Shown: positions 1 through 7,931, numbered from the stretch's first letter. The stretch is DNA of 64,000 nucleotides from CAVVJA01 sp963809815 (GCA_963809815.1 CAWELM010000024.1:186001-250000); one strand, 5' to 3'. Notes: generated by a model from the letters alone, not told the origin. Numbers and translations are program-made.

Positions 1-81
1 TTGGGCGGTCCGGCGCCGCCCACCCGGGCCGCGCAAGCGGATGAAACCGCTATCCGGCGGCACCCATGACACGATGACTGA

Positions 82-942
82 GTGGCGAGTGAAGATCTGC
101 TGCAGGATGCGATCAACGAGCTTTATAGTGTTGCCCCCGCGCAGTTCATCGCCCGGCGCGCCGCGCTCGCCGGTGCGGCAAAGCAGGCCGGCGACCAGAT
201 GGCCGCGAAGGCCATCGGTGAATTGCGGCGACCGACCCAGAGCGCGTGGACGGTTAACTGCCTTGTCCGGTCCGATCCGGCCGTAACCGGCGAACTAGCC
301 GAGCTTGCTCAACAGTTACGCGGGGCCGAACGGGCCCTGGACGGCGCCGCGATGCGCGAGTTGTCGAAGGAGCGACGGAGGCTCATCGACGGTCTGGTTG
401 AGCGGGCGTTCGATACCACGGCACAAACCGACCCGTCCGCTGCGCTGCGGGAGGAAGTGACGGCCACGCTCGAGGCCGCTCTGGCCGATCCCGACGTGGC
501 CGGACAACTCGAGGCCGGCACGCTGCTTCGAGCGGTTCGCTGGTCGGGCTTCGGCGCCGGCGGTCCGGCGCTGACCGCGGTGTCGGGGCGATCGACGTCA
601 CCGCGGGCCGCGGCGGGCAAGAGCCCGGATCGCAAGCCTCCGTCCGCGGAAAAACAGTCGGAGGCGGCGGCCCGACGGGCGGCCGATCGGGAAGGCGAGC
701 AGAACCGGCAGCGCCAGCTCGCGGAGGCTCGTGACCGGCTGGCGGTCGCCAAGCGGGACAGTGCCCGACAGAAGCAACGTTCGGATCGACTTCGACGGGA
801 AGTCGAGACGTTGCGGCAGCGCCTGGAGGAGGCGCGGACCCAACTCGGGGAGGCGGAGGGCGCGTTACGGACGGCACAGCGTGACCGGCAGGTGGCTGAT
901 AAAGCGCTGGCCAAGCTGCTCGGCGATTCGACAGATCGGTAG
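82..942 (+). CDS. Conserved hypothetical protein with C-terminal coiled coil
   Basis: The 286-residue product has no family I can name with certainty. Residues 1-150 look helical, with an alternating Ala/Arg/Glu pattern (ARRAALAGAAKQAGD) and a motif around RRPTQSAWTVN that I recall from uncharacterised actinobacterial proteins. Residues about 185-280 are very rich in Arg, Gln and Glu in heptad-like spacing (RLAVAKRDSARQKQRSDRL), which predicts a long coiled coil. There is no signal peptide or membrane segment, so it is probably a cytosolic scaffold-like protein. The start chosen is the GTG at 82. It is convergent with the DUF2277 gene, the two stops being two bases apart. Confidence 0.7.
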   Translation: MASEDLLQDAINELYSVAPAQFIARRAALAGAAKQAGDQMAAKAIGELRRPTQSAWTVNCLVRSDPAVTGELAELAQQLRGAERALDGAAMRELSKERRRLIDGLVERAFDTTAQTDPSAALREEVTATLEAALADPDVAGQLEAGTLLRAVRWSGFGAGGPALTAVSGRSTSPRAAAGKSPDRKPPSAEKQSEAAARRAADREGEQNRQRQLAEARDRLAVAKRDSARQKQRSDRLRREVETLRQRLEEARTQLGEAEGALRTAQRDRQVADKALAKLLGDSTDR

Positions 943-944
943 GT

Positions 945-1235
945 TTACGCCGGCACAGAGTCGACGGCGGCCGGGAATCGCTTCGCACTGCGCTCCCGCG
1001 CCTTGGCCGCCTCGACGGATCGATCTTTCTTCGGCGCTGCCGTGACGAGCGTATCGAGCAGATGGTGCGTGATGTGGGCGATCTGCGCTACGGCATCGTC
1101 GAACGCCGCGCGATTATTGGCCGACGGTCTGGTCGAGCCGCTGACCTTGCGCACGAATTGCAATGCTGCCGCGTAGGCCTCGTCCTGCGTGGCCGGCGGC
1201 TCGAAGTTGTTCAGTGGGCGGATATTGCGGCACAT
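945..1235 (-). CDS. DUF2277 family protein
   Basis: The 96-residue protein starts MCRNIRPLNNFEPPATQDEA and continues with LQFVRKVSGSTRPS, which is the signature of the small DUF2277 family found widely in Actinobacteria. The family has no established function. The start is placed at the ATG whose Met precedes CRNIR, as in the family; an in-frame upstream extension carries no family similarity. The tail is Lys/Arg-rich (KKDRSVEAAKARERSAKRF). It is convergent with the coiled-coil gene on its left and divergent from the PAP2 gene on its right, with about 290 bases between the two starts. Confidence 0.85.
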   Translation of the reverse strand: MCRNIRPLNNFEPPATQDEAYAAALQFVRKVSGSTRPSANNRAAFDDAVAQIAHITHHLLDTLVTAAPKKDRSVEAAKARERSAKRFPAAVDSVPA

Positions 1236-1423
1236 GACCCCAGCCTTACACGGCGGCACCCGGCCCGTCATCTGAAAACGCGCCGGGCACGGTGCAGCCC
1301 GTGGAGCATGCGGCCGCACAGCTGGCGCCGGGGCGGCACACAGCCAGCGTGCCTACTGTGCTTGGAAAGCCGCCAGGTGCCAGAGCCGAGATCCGGAGGA
1401 GCCTCCGTGTGGAGGATGTGAGC

Positions 1424-1500
1424 ACCCCACAAAACCACCCTACAAAACCACCCCACAAAACCACCCTCGAAATCGCTGCGCGATTTCGTGGGGACCCCGG
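1424..1500 (+). repeat. Dispersed hairpin repeat, copy A
   Basis: This copy has arms CGAAATCG (1468-1475) and CGATTTCG (1481-1488) around the loop CTGCG, followed by TGGGGACCCCGG. It belongs to the same family as copies at 28341, 47823 and 61732, all of which can be written CCCCACGAAA-n-GCTGCG-n-TTTCGYGGGGACCCCG. It abuts the start of the PAP2 gene. The 9-mer GGATGTGAG occurs on both sides of it (1414-1422 and 1503-1511). Confidence 0.75.
1427..1465 (+). repeat. Three tandem 13-bp units, CYACAAAACCACC
   Basis: Three head-to-tail copies of a 13-base unit (CYACAAAACCACC, where Y is C or T) run from 1427 to 1465 and lead directly into the hairpin of repeat copy A. The array lies upstream of the PAP2 gene. 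Confidence 0.8.
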
Positions 1501-1521
1501 ATGGATGTGAGGACGCGGGTG

Positions 1522-2532
1522 ATGCCGCGGCCGTGGACCGACAGCCCAATCGGCCGAACGGCGGCACTCACCGCAGTCGCGCTGTTCGGTGTGCTGACGC
1601 TTCTCGTCGTGACATCACCGAAGGCTCTGCTCAACGTCGATGCGACCGTCTCGGGCACACTGCATGCCTACGCGATCACGCACACCGGATTCACCCGGGC
1701 GATGCAGGCGGTCAGCGATATCGGGTCGGGTGTGACCTGGTGGATCGTGCTCGCGGGTGTCAGCGCGTGGCTGGCCTGGAACCGACGGGTACGGCTGTCC
1801 CTGTTCGTGATCGCAACTGGTGTCGGCGGGTCCTTGATCAACGTGTTGATCAAGTCCGCGGTTAATCGAGCGCGTCCGACCTTTCCCGACCCGGTGTCCT
1901 TGGCGGCGGGAAGATCCTTCCCCAGTGGCCACACGCAAAGTGCCGTCGTCGGCTGCGGCATTCTGCTCATCGTTTTTCTCCCACGGGTGATCCCGGCGGT
2001 CCGTACCGGGCTGGTGGCCGGGGCGGCGATCGTCGTCGGGCTGATCGGCTTCTCCCGCGTTGCGCTCGGTGTGCATTACCCGTCCGACGTTGTCGGAGGC
2101 GTATTGGTCGGGCTCGCTTGGCTTTATGTCATGGCCACGGCGTTCCACGTTGGGCCGGGTACCGCGGCTCGGCGCGATTACGATGATCGGATGGGGGACG
2201 GCAGTGGTTCAGACGCCGAGCGGTCCTTCGCGGTTCTCGCGAACGATCTGCTCGCCGATCCGGACGTGACCGAGGGAACTGGCTTCGGGTCGAACCCCGG
2301 GCTGCGGGTGCACCGTAAGATATTCGCGATGTTGGTGCGGGGGCAGCTTGTGGTGAAGCTGCCGGCGTGGCGGTGCGCACAACTGCGCGACGACGGCGAC
2401 GCAGCGGCCTTCGATGCCGGCAAGGGTCGTCCGATGCGCGAGTGGATCGCGGTTGGCGAGGACTCGATGGGCCGTTGGCCGAACCTCGCGACCGAAGCGC
2501 TTGGGTTCGTTCGGTCCACGACCGCGAGGTGA
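1522..2532 (+). CDS. PAP2 phosphatase fused to a TfoX-N/YjbR-like domain
   Basis: The N-terminal two thirds is a membrane-bound PAP2 (type 2 phosphatidic acid phosphatase) domain with about five or six hydrophobic segments. All three catalytic motifs are present: KSAVNRARP, FPSGH and SRVALGVHYPSD. It should dephosphorylate a lipid phosphate or isoprenyl pyrophosphate at the outer membrane face. After a Gly/Asp-rich linker, the last ~100 residues (from about FAVLANDLLADPDVTEGTGF to the end) resemble a stand-alone TfoX-N-terminal/YjbR-like domain (GLRVHRKIFAMLVRGQLVVKLP), which is normally a separate small protein. GAGGA at 1509-1513 favours the ATG at 1522; an in-frame ATG at 1501 would add seven residues. 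Confidence 0.85.
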   Translation: MPRPWTDSPIGRTAALTAVALFGVLTLLVVTSPKALLNVDATVSGTLHAYAITHTGFTRAMQAVSDIGSGVTWWIVLAGVSAWLAWNRRVRLSLFVIATGVGGSLINVLIKSAVNRARPTFPDPVSLAAGRSFPSGHTQSAVVGCGILLIVFLPRVIPAVRTGLVAGAAIVVGLIGFSRVALGVHYPSDVVGGVLVGLAWLYVMATAFHVGPGTAARRDYDDRMGDGSGSDAERSFAVLANDLLADPDVTEGTGFGSNPGLRVHRKIFAMLVRGQLVVKLPAWRCAQLRDDGDAAAFDAGKGRPMREWIAVGEDSMGRWPNLATEALGFVRSTTAR

Positions 2533-2659
2533 CGAGCCTCGGTCGAAGGATCGGGTGAAGGTCGCCACCGCTAACGCGGCAACGCAGACGAATATGAACT
2601 GCACCCGGGCGAAGAAGCTAATGTAACTCGGCCACGCGGACGGCATTTCGAGTCCCTAG

Positions 2660-3139
2660 TTGTTCCACGGACCGATTCACACCAACGGTGGGAAATCGAT
2701 AACATGCTTACCCCTACGCCACATTTTCCTTACCGTCAGGTCAGCGAGTCGTTGTCAGCGAGGAATAGAGACCGCGTCCCACAAAGGTAAGAATCGATTC
2801 CTTGGCAAGATCACCTTCGTAGCTCGACAACCGTCGAGGGGCGCCTGGGTGAGCTTCCGGCAGACCTCCGGTAAGCAGATCTATACCGCGAGTGGATTTA
2901 CCAACAGCTTCAGCGGCGGCCCATCCGCACCGATGCTCACGTGTGACGGTGTCACCCAGAACACCGCCGTCGTCCAGGCTCTACCAGATCAAGGCAGCGG
3001 CCCATTCCATGGCGGGCCGGCCTTGGTGAGTGCATTCTTCTTTTACCAGACAGCGATAAGCTGCGGTCCCGGATGCTTCCAGACGACCGGTAACGAGGGC
3101 GGGAGTACCCCGTGGCTTAGCACTTCATTTCGCGGTTAG
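2660..3139 (+). CDS. Possible secreted-protein remnant, hypothetical
   Basis: This 159-codon frame lies in the low-GC stretch. The last ~100 residues look protein-like: they are rich in Gly, Ser, Thr, Phe and Gln with few charges (FTNSFSGGPSAPMLTCDGV) and contain four Cys, as in exported actinobacterial proteins. The first 50 residues (LRHIFLTVRSASRCQRGIE) do not form a convincing signal peptide, and no Shine-Dalgarno sequence stands before the ATG. It may be the 3' part of a gene whose start was lost, or simply non-coding. I do not recognise a family. Confidence 0.3.
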   Translation: MFHGPIHTNGGKSITCLPLRHIFLTVRSASRCQRGIETASHKGKNRFLGKITFVARQPSRGAWVSFRQTSGKQIYTASGFTNSFSGGPSAPMLTCDGVTQNTAVVQALPDQGSGPFHGGPALVSAFFFYQTAISCGPGCFQTTGNEGGSTPWLSTSFRG

Positions 3140-3234
3140 CGTCCTGGCTCCGCCTGACAACCAAACCAGATCATTCACTCTGGATGACGCGCGATGATCC
3201 TGCGGTCTCGAAGTTAGCTGAAGCCATCCGGAAT

Positions 3235-3273
3235 GAGAGCCGCCTGCACCCCGATACGGTGCGGGCGGCTCTC
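3235..3273. terminator. Strong hairpin, 16-bp stem with one mismatch
   Basis: GAGAGCCGCC at 3235-3244 pairs with GGCGGCTCTC at 3264-3273. The inner TGCACC and GGTGCG extend the stem around the seven-base loop CCGATAC. No U-tract follows on either strand, so it is a GC-rich terminator or structured-RNA candidate and not a canonical intrinsic terminator. Confidence 0.45.
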
Positions 3274-3570
3274 AACGCGCTGAGGCCGACCCTGCACGGT
3301 GGGACATCCGGCTGTGGGTTCGACCTTCATCCACTGTCTCGCGTCAAGGAAGTCGCACAGTTCGATCTTGAGAATGATTCGCTGTGCGAACCCATACAGG
3401 AAGTCCTCGAAAGAGAGATCCGGGAGGCGGTATCGGATCGGAGCGGAGGTGTTCGTAGTAGGAGTAGCCGATGCATCCGATCTTCGACGCCGGTGCGGAC
3501 GGACTCGGATTGGGAATCCCCGGCATCCTGGCCGCAGCGGGCAGGTAGGCGGTTGGCTCCTCCGAACGGT

Positions 3571-4011
3571 TCAGCTGAGTTCCTCGGCCAGCGCGACGAT
3601 GACGCCTTCGGGGCCGCGGAGGTAGCAGAGCAGAAAGATGTTCTCGTACCGCACCACCTCGCCGATGAGCTCGGCGCCATGGGTCCGCAGGCGGGTGATG
3701 GTGTCCTCGATGTCGTCGACGGCGAACATGAGCCGACGGATGCCGAGCGTGTTCGGCGGTGCGTTCTTCGGCTCGGGGCTGATCATCGTCGGCTTCTGAT
3801 AGCTCATCAACTCGAGCTTGCTGTGGCCGTCCGGAGTCCGCATCATGGCGACATCGACGCGCTGGCCGTCGAGTCCGACGATGCGATCCGACCACTCTCC
3901 CTCCACTGTCATCTTGCCCTCGAGCTCTAGGCCGAGTTCGACAAAGAACGCGACAGCGGCGTCGAGGTCGTCGAAGACAATGCCGACGTTGTCCATCCGC
4001 AGGATCGTCAT
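3571..4011 (-). CDS. VOC (glyoxalase/bleomycin-resistance) family protein
   Basis: The 146-residue protein has the two beta-alpha-beta-beta-beta halves of the vicinal oxygen chelate fold. The first half begins MDNVGIVFDDLDAAVAFFVE and the second begins RLMFAVDDIEDTITRLRTHG, ending in the usual YLRGPEGVIVALAEEL. Its substrate is not predictable; relatives include glyoxalase I, dioxygenases and antibiotic-binding proteins. It is cytosolic. The start is the ATG giving MTILRMDNVG. It lies downstream of the NADP-reductase gene on the same strand with a 93-base gap, so it could be the last gene of that transcript. Confidence 0.85.
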   Translation of the reverse strand: MTILRMDNVGIVFDDLDAAVAFFVELGLELEGKMTVEGEWSDRIVGLDGQRVDVAMMRTPDGHSKLELMSYQKPTMISPEPKNAPPNTLGIRRLMFAVDDIEDTITRLRTHGAELIGEVVRYENIFLLCYLRGPEGVIVALAEELS

Positions 4012-4104
4012 GCGCTCAAGCGTAGGGACCCGGACGATTGGGCCAATCGCCCGTCCGGGTGCAGCCGACCGGCGACGTCCGCAGTGCAGCGGTCGCGGAA
4101 GGAC

Positions 4105-4794
4105 CTAGCTGCTGCTCGACGCTGTTGCCACCATCCGAGCGCGCCATTGCTCGGTGTGCTTGGCCTTGGCTTGCGTGAGGGCCGTGCGGGCGTTGTCGGC
4201 GTCGAGGTCGGCGGTGTAGACCGGGGTTCCTGGTTGTTGCCTCCAGGAGTCGTCCAGGCTGCCGGCGTCGACCGCGTCGAAGCCGAGATCGTCGATCAGC
4301 TTGAGCACCATGGTCTTGGCGGTTGCGTCGTCACCGGCGACTGGAAGGGCGATCCGGTTGGGGTCGCCGGCGGGGCGCCCGAGGGTGAGCAAGTGATGCG
4401 CGGTGATCGAGTTGAATGCTTTCGTGACTGGGTGGCCGAGGTGTGTCTCGACCCACCTGCTTTCGATGGCGCCATGGTCGAGTTCGTCGATGTGAGGGTC
4501 GCGCAGGCTGGGCACGTAGTTGCCGGTGTCGACAACGGGCACGTGCGGGGGTAGGGCCCTCAGCAGGTCGCGGTTGAACGTCGCGATTGCTTTCTGGGGC
4601 AGTGCGACGATCACCATTTCCGCTTCCTGGGTGACCTCGGCCAGCGCGGTGGGGTGTGCCCCCGTTTCCTTGGCGAGAGCGGCGAGCGTCTCGGGTTCTC
4701 GCGAGTTCGCGACGCTGACGTGGTGGCCGAGGGCGGTGAGTCGCCGGGTGAGGGTGGCGCCCATGTTGCCGGCGCCGATGATGGCGATGTTCAC
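4105..4794 (-). CDS. NADPH-dependent F420 reductase-like oxidoreductase
   Basis: The 229-residue protein begins MNIAIIGAGNMGATLTRRL, a Rossmann GxGxxG dinucleotide fold, followed by VSVANSREPETL, whose Arg suits NADP(H) over NAD(H). The layout IVALPQKAI ... VVDTGNYVP ... VTKAFNSITAHHL matches the F420-dependent NADP reductase / NAD-binding-domain-2 family. The true partner could be F420 or another acceptor. The start is a GTG whose bases overlap the TGA of the upstream gene (GTGA), indicating translational coupling. With the two small frames upstream and the divergent TetR gene it forms a TetR-flanked locus. Confidence 0.8.
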   Translation of the reverse strand: MNIAIIGAGNMGATLTRRLTALGHHVSVANSREPETLAALAKETGAHPTALAEVTQEAEMVIVALPQKAIATFNRDLLRALPPHVPVVDTGNYVPSLRDPHIDELDHGAIESRWVETHLGHPVTKAFNSITAHHLLTLGRPAGDPNRIALPVAGDDATAKTMVLKLIDDLGFDAVDAGSLDDSWRQQPGTPVYTADLDADNARTALTQAKAKHTEQWRARMVATASSSS

Positions 4795-5150
4795 GACGGG
4801 TCCTTTGCGTGCGCGGACCTGCGGGCCTGCGCTGTGTCGGATACGAGCTGTGCGTCGGCGGGCTCGGACGCGAGCCGTTGTGTTCTGCGCATTTGCGTCG
4901 CTTCGTTGGATCGTCGGGCCTGGGCCGGCAGTAGCGGCTTGCCGAGGAACGCGGACTCCGCTGGATAGAGGTCGCGCAGGTAGGGCTGGTCACGATGTAG
5001 ATCGCAGGGCGCGACGCATATGTTGCCGGGCCCGCGGCTGAGCAGCCGGATCGGTTCGGATGTCAGGAAAGCCACGAAGTTCATGCCCGCTGGGCGGCGC
5101 AGTTTCTCGGCCGGGTAGTCCTCGACCCAGTAGCTCAGGGGAAGGAACAT
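4791..5150 (-). CDS. Hypothetical protein, coupled to the downstream reductase
   Basis: The 119-residue product starts MFLPLSYWVEDYPAEKLRRP and ends in a basic, low-complexity tail (QARRSNEATQMRRTQRLASE). I do not recognise a family. Its ATG at 5150 overlaps the TGA of the small upstream frame (TGATG), and its own TGA overlaps the GTG of the F420-reductase-like gene, so all three frames look translationally linked. An alternative GTG at 5165 would add five residues. The fragmented look of this and the preceding frame could mean an older gene broken by frameshift. Confidence 0.4.
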   Translation of the reverse strand: MFLPLSYWVEDYPAEKLRRPAGMNFVAFLTSEPIRLLSRGPGNICVAPCDLHRDQPYLRDLYPAESAFLGKPLLPAQARRSNEATQMRRTQRLASEPADAQLVSDTAQARRSAHAKDPS

Positions 5151-5308
5151 CACGTGACAGTCCACGTCGAACGACTATTGCCTCGTCGTTGATCGTCATG
5201 GACCGCGTGACGACCCGGCCGCGAGGTGACCACGAACAGCTCAGCGAGTTGGGACATCCCGTGTCGAGGTCCGATGCGGCGAAGCCTACGTTGCCAGATC
5301 CTGGTCAT
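5150..5308 (-). CDS. Small 52-residue leader frame behind TetR operator
   Basis: A very good Shine-Dalgarno sequence (AGGAGGAG) stands just before the ATG at 5308. The frame runs 52 codons (MTRIWQRRLRRIGPRHGM...) to a TGA that overlaps the next ATG. It lies immediately downstream, on the minus strand, of the operator at 5323-5337. The peptide is basic and resembles nothing I know. It is either a small leader gene or the 5' end of a larger gene broken by frameshift. Confidence 0.35.
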   Translation of the reverse strand: MTRIWQRRLRRIGPRHGMSQLAELFVVTSRPGRHAVHDDQRRGNSRSTWTVT

Positions 5309-5322
5309 CCTCTCCTCCTAAT

Positions 5323-5369
5323 CGGACATCGTGTCCGCTTACTGTTCAACGATATGGACAGCGTGTCCG
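5323..5369. promoter_or_regulatory. Twin GGACA-N3-TGTCC operators and tetR promoter
   Basis: Two copies of the same dyad GGACA-N3-TGTCC lie at 5324-5336 and 5356-5368, exactly 32 bases (about three helical turns) apart. The second contains TGGACA (5355-5360), which sits 18 bases before TAGGCT (5379-5384). TAGGCT ends seven bases before the GTG start of the TetR gene, so the promoter would make a leaderless message and be blocked by bound repressor. The first dyad lies just upstream of the minus-strand frames. Confidence 0.7.
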
Positions 5370-5390
5370 GTTGTCAACTAGGCTGCGCTT

Positions 5391-5951
5391 GTGACCACGA
5401 CCGCCGCGGCCAAACCGTTGCGAGCCGACGCCCGCCGTAACCACGAGGCGCTCGTCGCAGCCGGGAAGTCCGTCTTCGCACGGGGCGGGACAGACGCGCC
5501 ACTCGAGGACGTCGCCCGGCAAGCGGGCGTCGGTCAGGGAACCTTGTATCGCCACTTCCCGAGCCGTGAGCACCTGTTTGTAGCGATCATGAAGGAGCGC
5601 GTGGACGCACTCGACGCGCGAGCGAAGGAACTACTCGATGCTCCCGATGCCTGGCAAGCGCTCGGCGAGTGGCTTCGCCTGTTCGACCGCAGCGCCACCG
5701 AGTATCGAGGAATGAACGCGCGCGTGGGTGACGGGCTCGCCGAGGACGAGTCTCCGATGGCCGCGGCCTGCGCTCCGATGAAGAAGAGCTTCGGTCGGCT
5801 GTTTCGCCGCGCGCAACGTGAAGCTAGCGTGCGATCCGACCTCACCGCCGTGGAACTACTAGCGATGATCAGCGCGTTACCAAAGCCGCGTCCCGGGGCC
5901 CAACGCACCAACCCGTATCTCGACGTGATCTTGCGCGGGCTGCGGCCATAG
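5391..5951 (+). CDS. TetR/AcrR family transcriptional regulator
   Basis: The 186-residue protein has the TetR helix-turn-helix at residues ~15-60 (GTDAPLEDVARQAGVGQGTLYRHFPSREHLF). A helical ligand-binding region follows with the SBP-type C-terminal layout (VGDGLAEDESPMAAACAPM). It should act as a repressor that releases DNA on binding a small molecule. The GTG start has no Shine-Dalgarno sequence, but a -10-like TAGGCT seven bases before it suggests leaderless translation. It diverges from the coupled small-ORF/F420-reductase genes, and the paired operators between them suggest that it controls both directions. Confidence 0.9.
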   Translation: MTTTAAAKPLRADARRNHEALVAAGKSVFARGGTDAPLEDVARQAGVGQGTLYRHFPSREHLFVAIMKERVDALDARAKELLDAPDAWQALGEWLRLFDRSATEYRGMNARVGDGLAEDESPMAAACAPMKKSFGRLFRRAQREASVRSDLTAVELLAMISALPKPRPGAQRTNPYLDVILRGLRP

Positions 5952-6224
5952 ACCCGCAATCACGCTGATCCTCGTGAGCGGCGAGGCCGACAAAACTATC
6001 CGTCGTCGAAATGCGGACCGACCCAAGCGTGCGCCAGGGACCTTGCCCGGGTCGCCGTTGCGTAGTCACGCCGGGCGACGGTGATGTGTGCGGCTCTGAT
6101 ATGAGTGGTTGGCACCCTGGCCCTTCGGTTCTGACGCGTGTCCACACGCTGGCTTCTTGGAACCGACGGAAACCGGCAAGCACGGAGTAAGCCGTGATCA
6201 ACTCGGCTGAGTTACGGTGTGGCG

Positions 6225-7916
6225 ATGAGTAGTGCCACAGATGAGTTCCGCGCCGCTCGGGATTTTCTTCTTGCCCATCGGACGGACTATGTGACCGCCT
6301 ACGCCAAGTTCCGCTGGCCTCGACCCGACCGCTTCAACTTCGCGATCGACTGGTTCGATACCGTGCTGGCCGCGGAGCGCCCCAACCACACTGCGCTGCG
6401 GATCATCGAGGCGGATGGGACCGACGAGTCGTACAGCTTCGGGGCGCTGTCCGAGCGATCCGACCAGGTCGCGGGATGGCTCCGGGGAGAGGGCGTCCGA
6501 CGTGGGATGCAGATCCTCGTCGTGCTCGGCAACGAAGTTGAGCTGTGGGAGATCACCCTTGCCGCGATGAAGCTGGGCGCGGTCATCATTCCAGCGACGA
6601 CCTTGCTGTCGAAAGACGACCTCCGGGATCGGATCGACCGTGGCCACGTAGATGCGGTCGTCGCTCGTTCGGACGTGACCGAACACTTCCGGCACGTCCA
6701 CGGTGGCTACCTGCGAATCGCGGTCGGAGGTCCGGTAGTGGGCTGGCTGCGCTATTCCGACTCGTTCGACAGCCTCGAACCGTTCGAGCCGGACGAGCAC
6801 ACGATGGCCGACGAGCCGCTATTGCTCTACTTCACTTCCGGCACCACCGCGTTGCCCAAGCTGGTGGAACACACCCACGTCAGTTACCCGATCGGCCATC
6901 TGTCGACCATGTACTGGATCGGCCTACAGCCGGGCGACGTGCACATGAACGTCTCGAGCCCAGGCTGGGCCAAGCACGCCTGGTCGTGTGTATTCGCTCC
7001 CTGGATCGCGGGGGCGACGATCTGCGTATACAACTACGAGCGCTTCGACGCGCCGTCGCTGCTCGACGTCGTGCGCGACACGGAGGTGACGACGTTCTGC
7101 GCACCGCCCACGGTGTGGCGGATGCTCGTGCAGCAGGACCTGACCTCGTGGCAGATGTCGTTGCGGGAACTGGTCAGTGCCGGCGAGCCGCTCAATCCAG
7201 AGGTGATCGAACAGGTCCGGCAGGCCTGGGGGCTCACCATTCGCGACGGGTTCGGCCAGACCGAGACGACCCTGCAGATCGGTAACTCACCGGGCCAGCC
7301 CACCCGGTTGGGGTCGATGGGCCGGCCGATGCCTGGATTCCGCATCGCCCTGGTCGATCCACTATCGGAAGCGATCGCCGACGAGGGCGAGATCTGCGTT
7401 GAATGTGAACCCGAGCGGCCGGTTGGGCTGATGGTGGGCTATCAAGGTGACCACGAGCGGAACGCAGCCGCCTTCGCCGGTCACCGGTACCACACCGGTG
7501 ATGTCGCCACCCGGGATCAAGACGGGTTCATCACCTACGTGGGCCGTACCGACGACGTGTTCAAGGCCAGCGACTACCGGATCAGTCCGTTCGAATTGGA
7601 GAGCGTGCTGATCGAGCATCCGGCCGTGGCGGAGGCGGCGGTCGTACCAGCACCGGACGAACTGCGGTTGGCCGTCCCCAAGGCCTTCGTCGTGCTCGCC
7701 AGCGGATACGAACCGAGCCCAGCGCTCGCCGGAGACATCCTGCGTCACTGTCGAGAAAAACTCGCTCCATACAAGCGGATTCGCCGATTGCAATTTTCGG
7801 ACCTGCCGAAGACGATCAGCGGCAAGATCCGACGGGTCGAACTGCGAAATCAAGAAGCCGAACGCCTCGGTGCGCGACCGGAGGGGGAGTACCGCGAGGA
7901 GGATTTCGCGCGCTGA
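6225..7916 (+). CDS. AMP-dependent acyl-CoA synthetase (acetyl/medium-chain type)
   Basis: The protein (563 residues from the ATG at 6225; 565 from an in-frame GTG at 6219) is an adenylate-forming enzyme. It has the P-loop-like motif YFTSGTTALPKLVEHTH, the A5 motif DGFGQTET, the A8 region YHTGDVATRDQDGFITYVGRTDD, and the C-terminal catalytic Lys motif LPKTISGKIRR. GWAKHAWSCVFAPWIAGAT is typical of the medium-chain/acetyl-CoA synthetase branch. It should activate a carboxylic acid to acyl-AMP and then acyl-CoA in the cytosol. The exact acid is unknown. It stands alone on the plus strand and ends 15 bases before the convergent ndh gene. Confidence 0.9.
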   Translation: MSSATDEFRAARDFLLAHRTDYVTAYAKFRWPRPDRFNFAIDWFDTVLAAERPNHTALRIIEADGTDESYSFGALSERSDQVAGWLRGEGVRRGMQILVVLGNEVELWEITLAAMKLGAVIIPATTLLSKDDLRDRIDRGHVDAVVARSDVTEHFRHVHGGYLRIAVGGPVVGWLRYSDSFDSLEPFEPDEHTMADEPLLLYFTSGTTALPKLVEHTHVSYPIGHLSTMYWIGLQPGDVHMNVSSPGWAKHAWSCVFAPWIAGATICVYNYERFDAPSLLDVVRDTEVTTFCAPPTVWRMLVQQDLTSWQMSLRELVSAGEPLNPEVIEQVRQAWGLTIRDGFGQTETTLQIGNSPGQPTRLGSMGRPMPGFRIALVDPLSEAIADEGEICVECEPERPVGLMVGYQGDHERNAAAFAGHRYHTGDVATRDQDGFITYVGRTDDVFKASDYRISPFELESVLIEHPAVAEAAVVPAPDELRLAVPKAFVVLASGYEPSPALAGDILRHCREKLAPYKRIRRLQFSDLPKTISGKIRRVELRNQEAERLGARPEGEYREEDFAR

Positions 7917-7931
7917 CCTTCGTAGACGACG

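Larger units (their letters stand above)
2533..3570. other. Gene-poor stretch with no confident gene
   Basis: About one kilobase between the PAP2 and glyoxalase genes has lower GC than its surroundings, especially 2660-2830, and shows no recognised gene. It holds one candidate frame (2660-3139), a second short frame from 3184 that runs antisense into the glyoxalase gene, and a strong hairpin (3235-3273). On the minus strand a frame starting at 2646 begins with a hydrophobic segment (SYISFFARVQFIFVCVAALA) and then runs antisense to the PAP2 gene, as if a small membrane-protein gene had been truncated here. It looks like decayed or acquired DNA. Confidence 0.5.

Noticed and set aside
3184..3930. 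Plus-strand frame of 248 codons
   Set aside because: Most of it is antisense to the VOC-family gene and its start contains the strong hairpin at 3235-3273; the first ~40 codons look faintly protein-like but no family is recognised.
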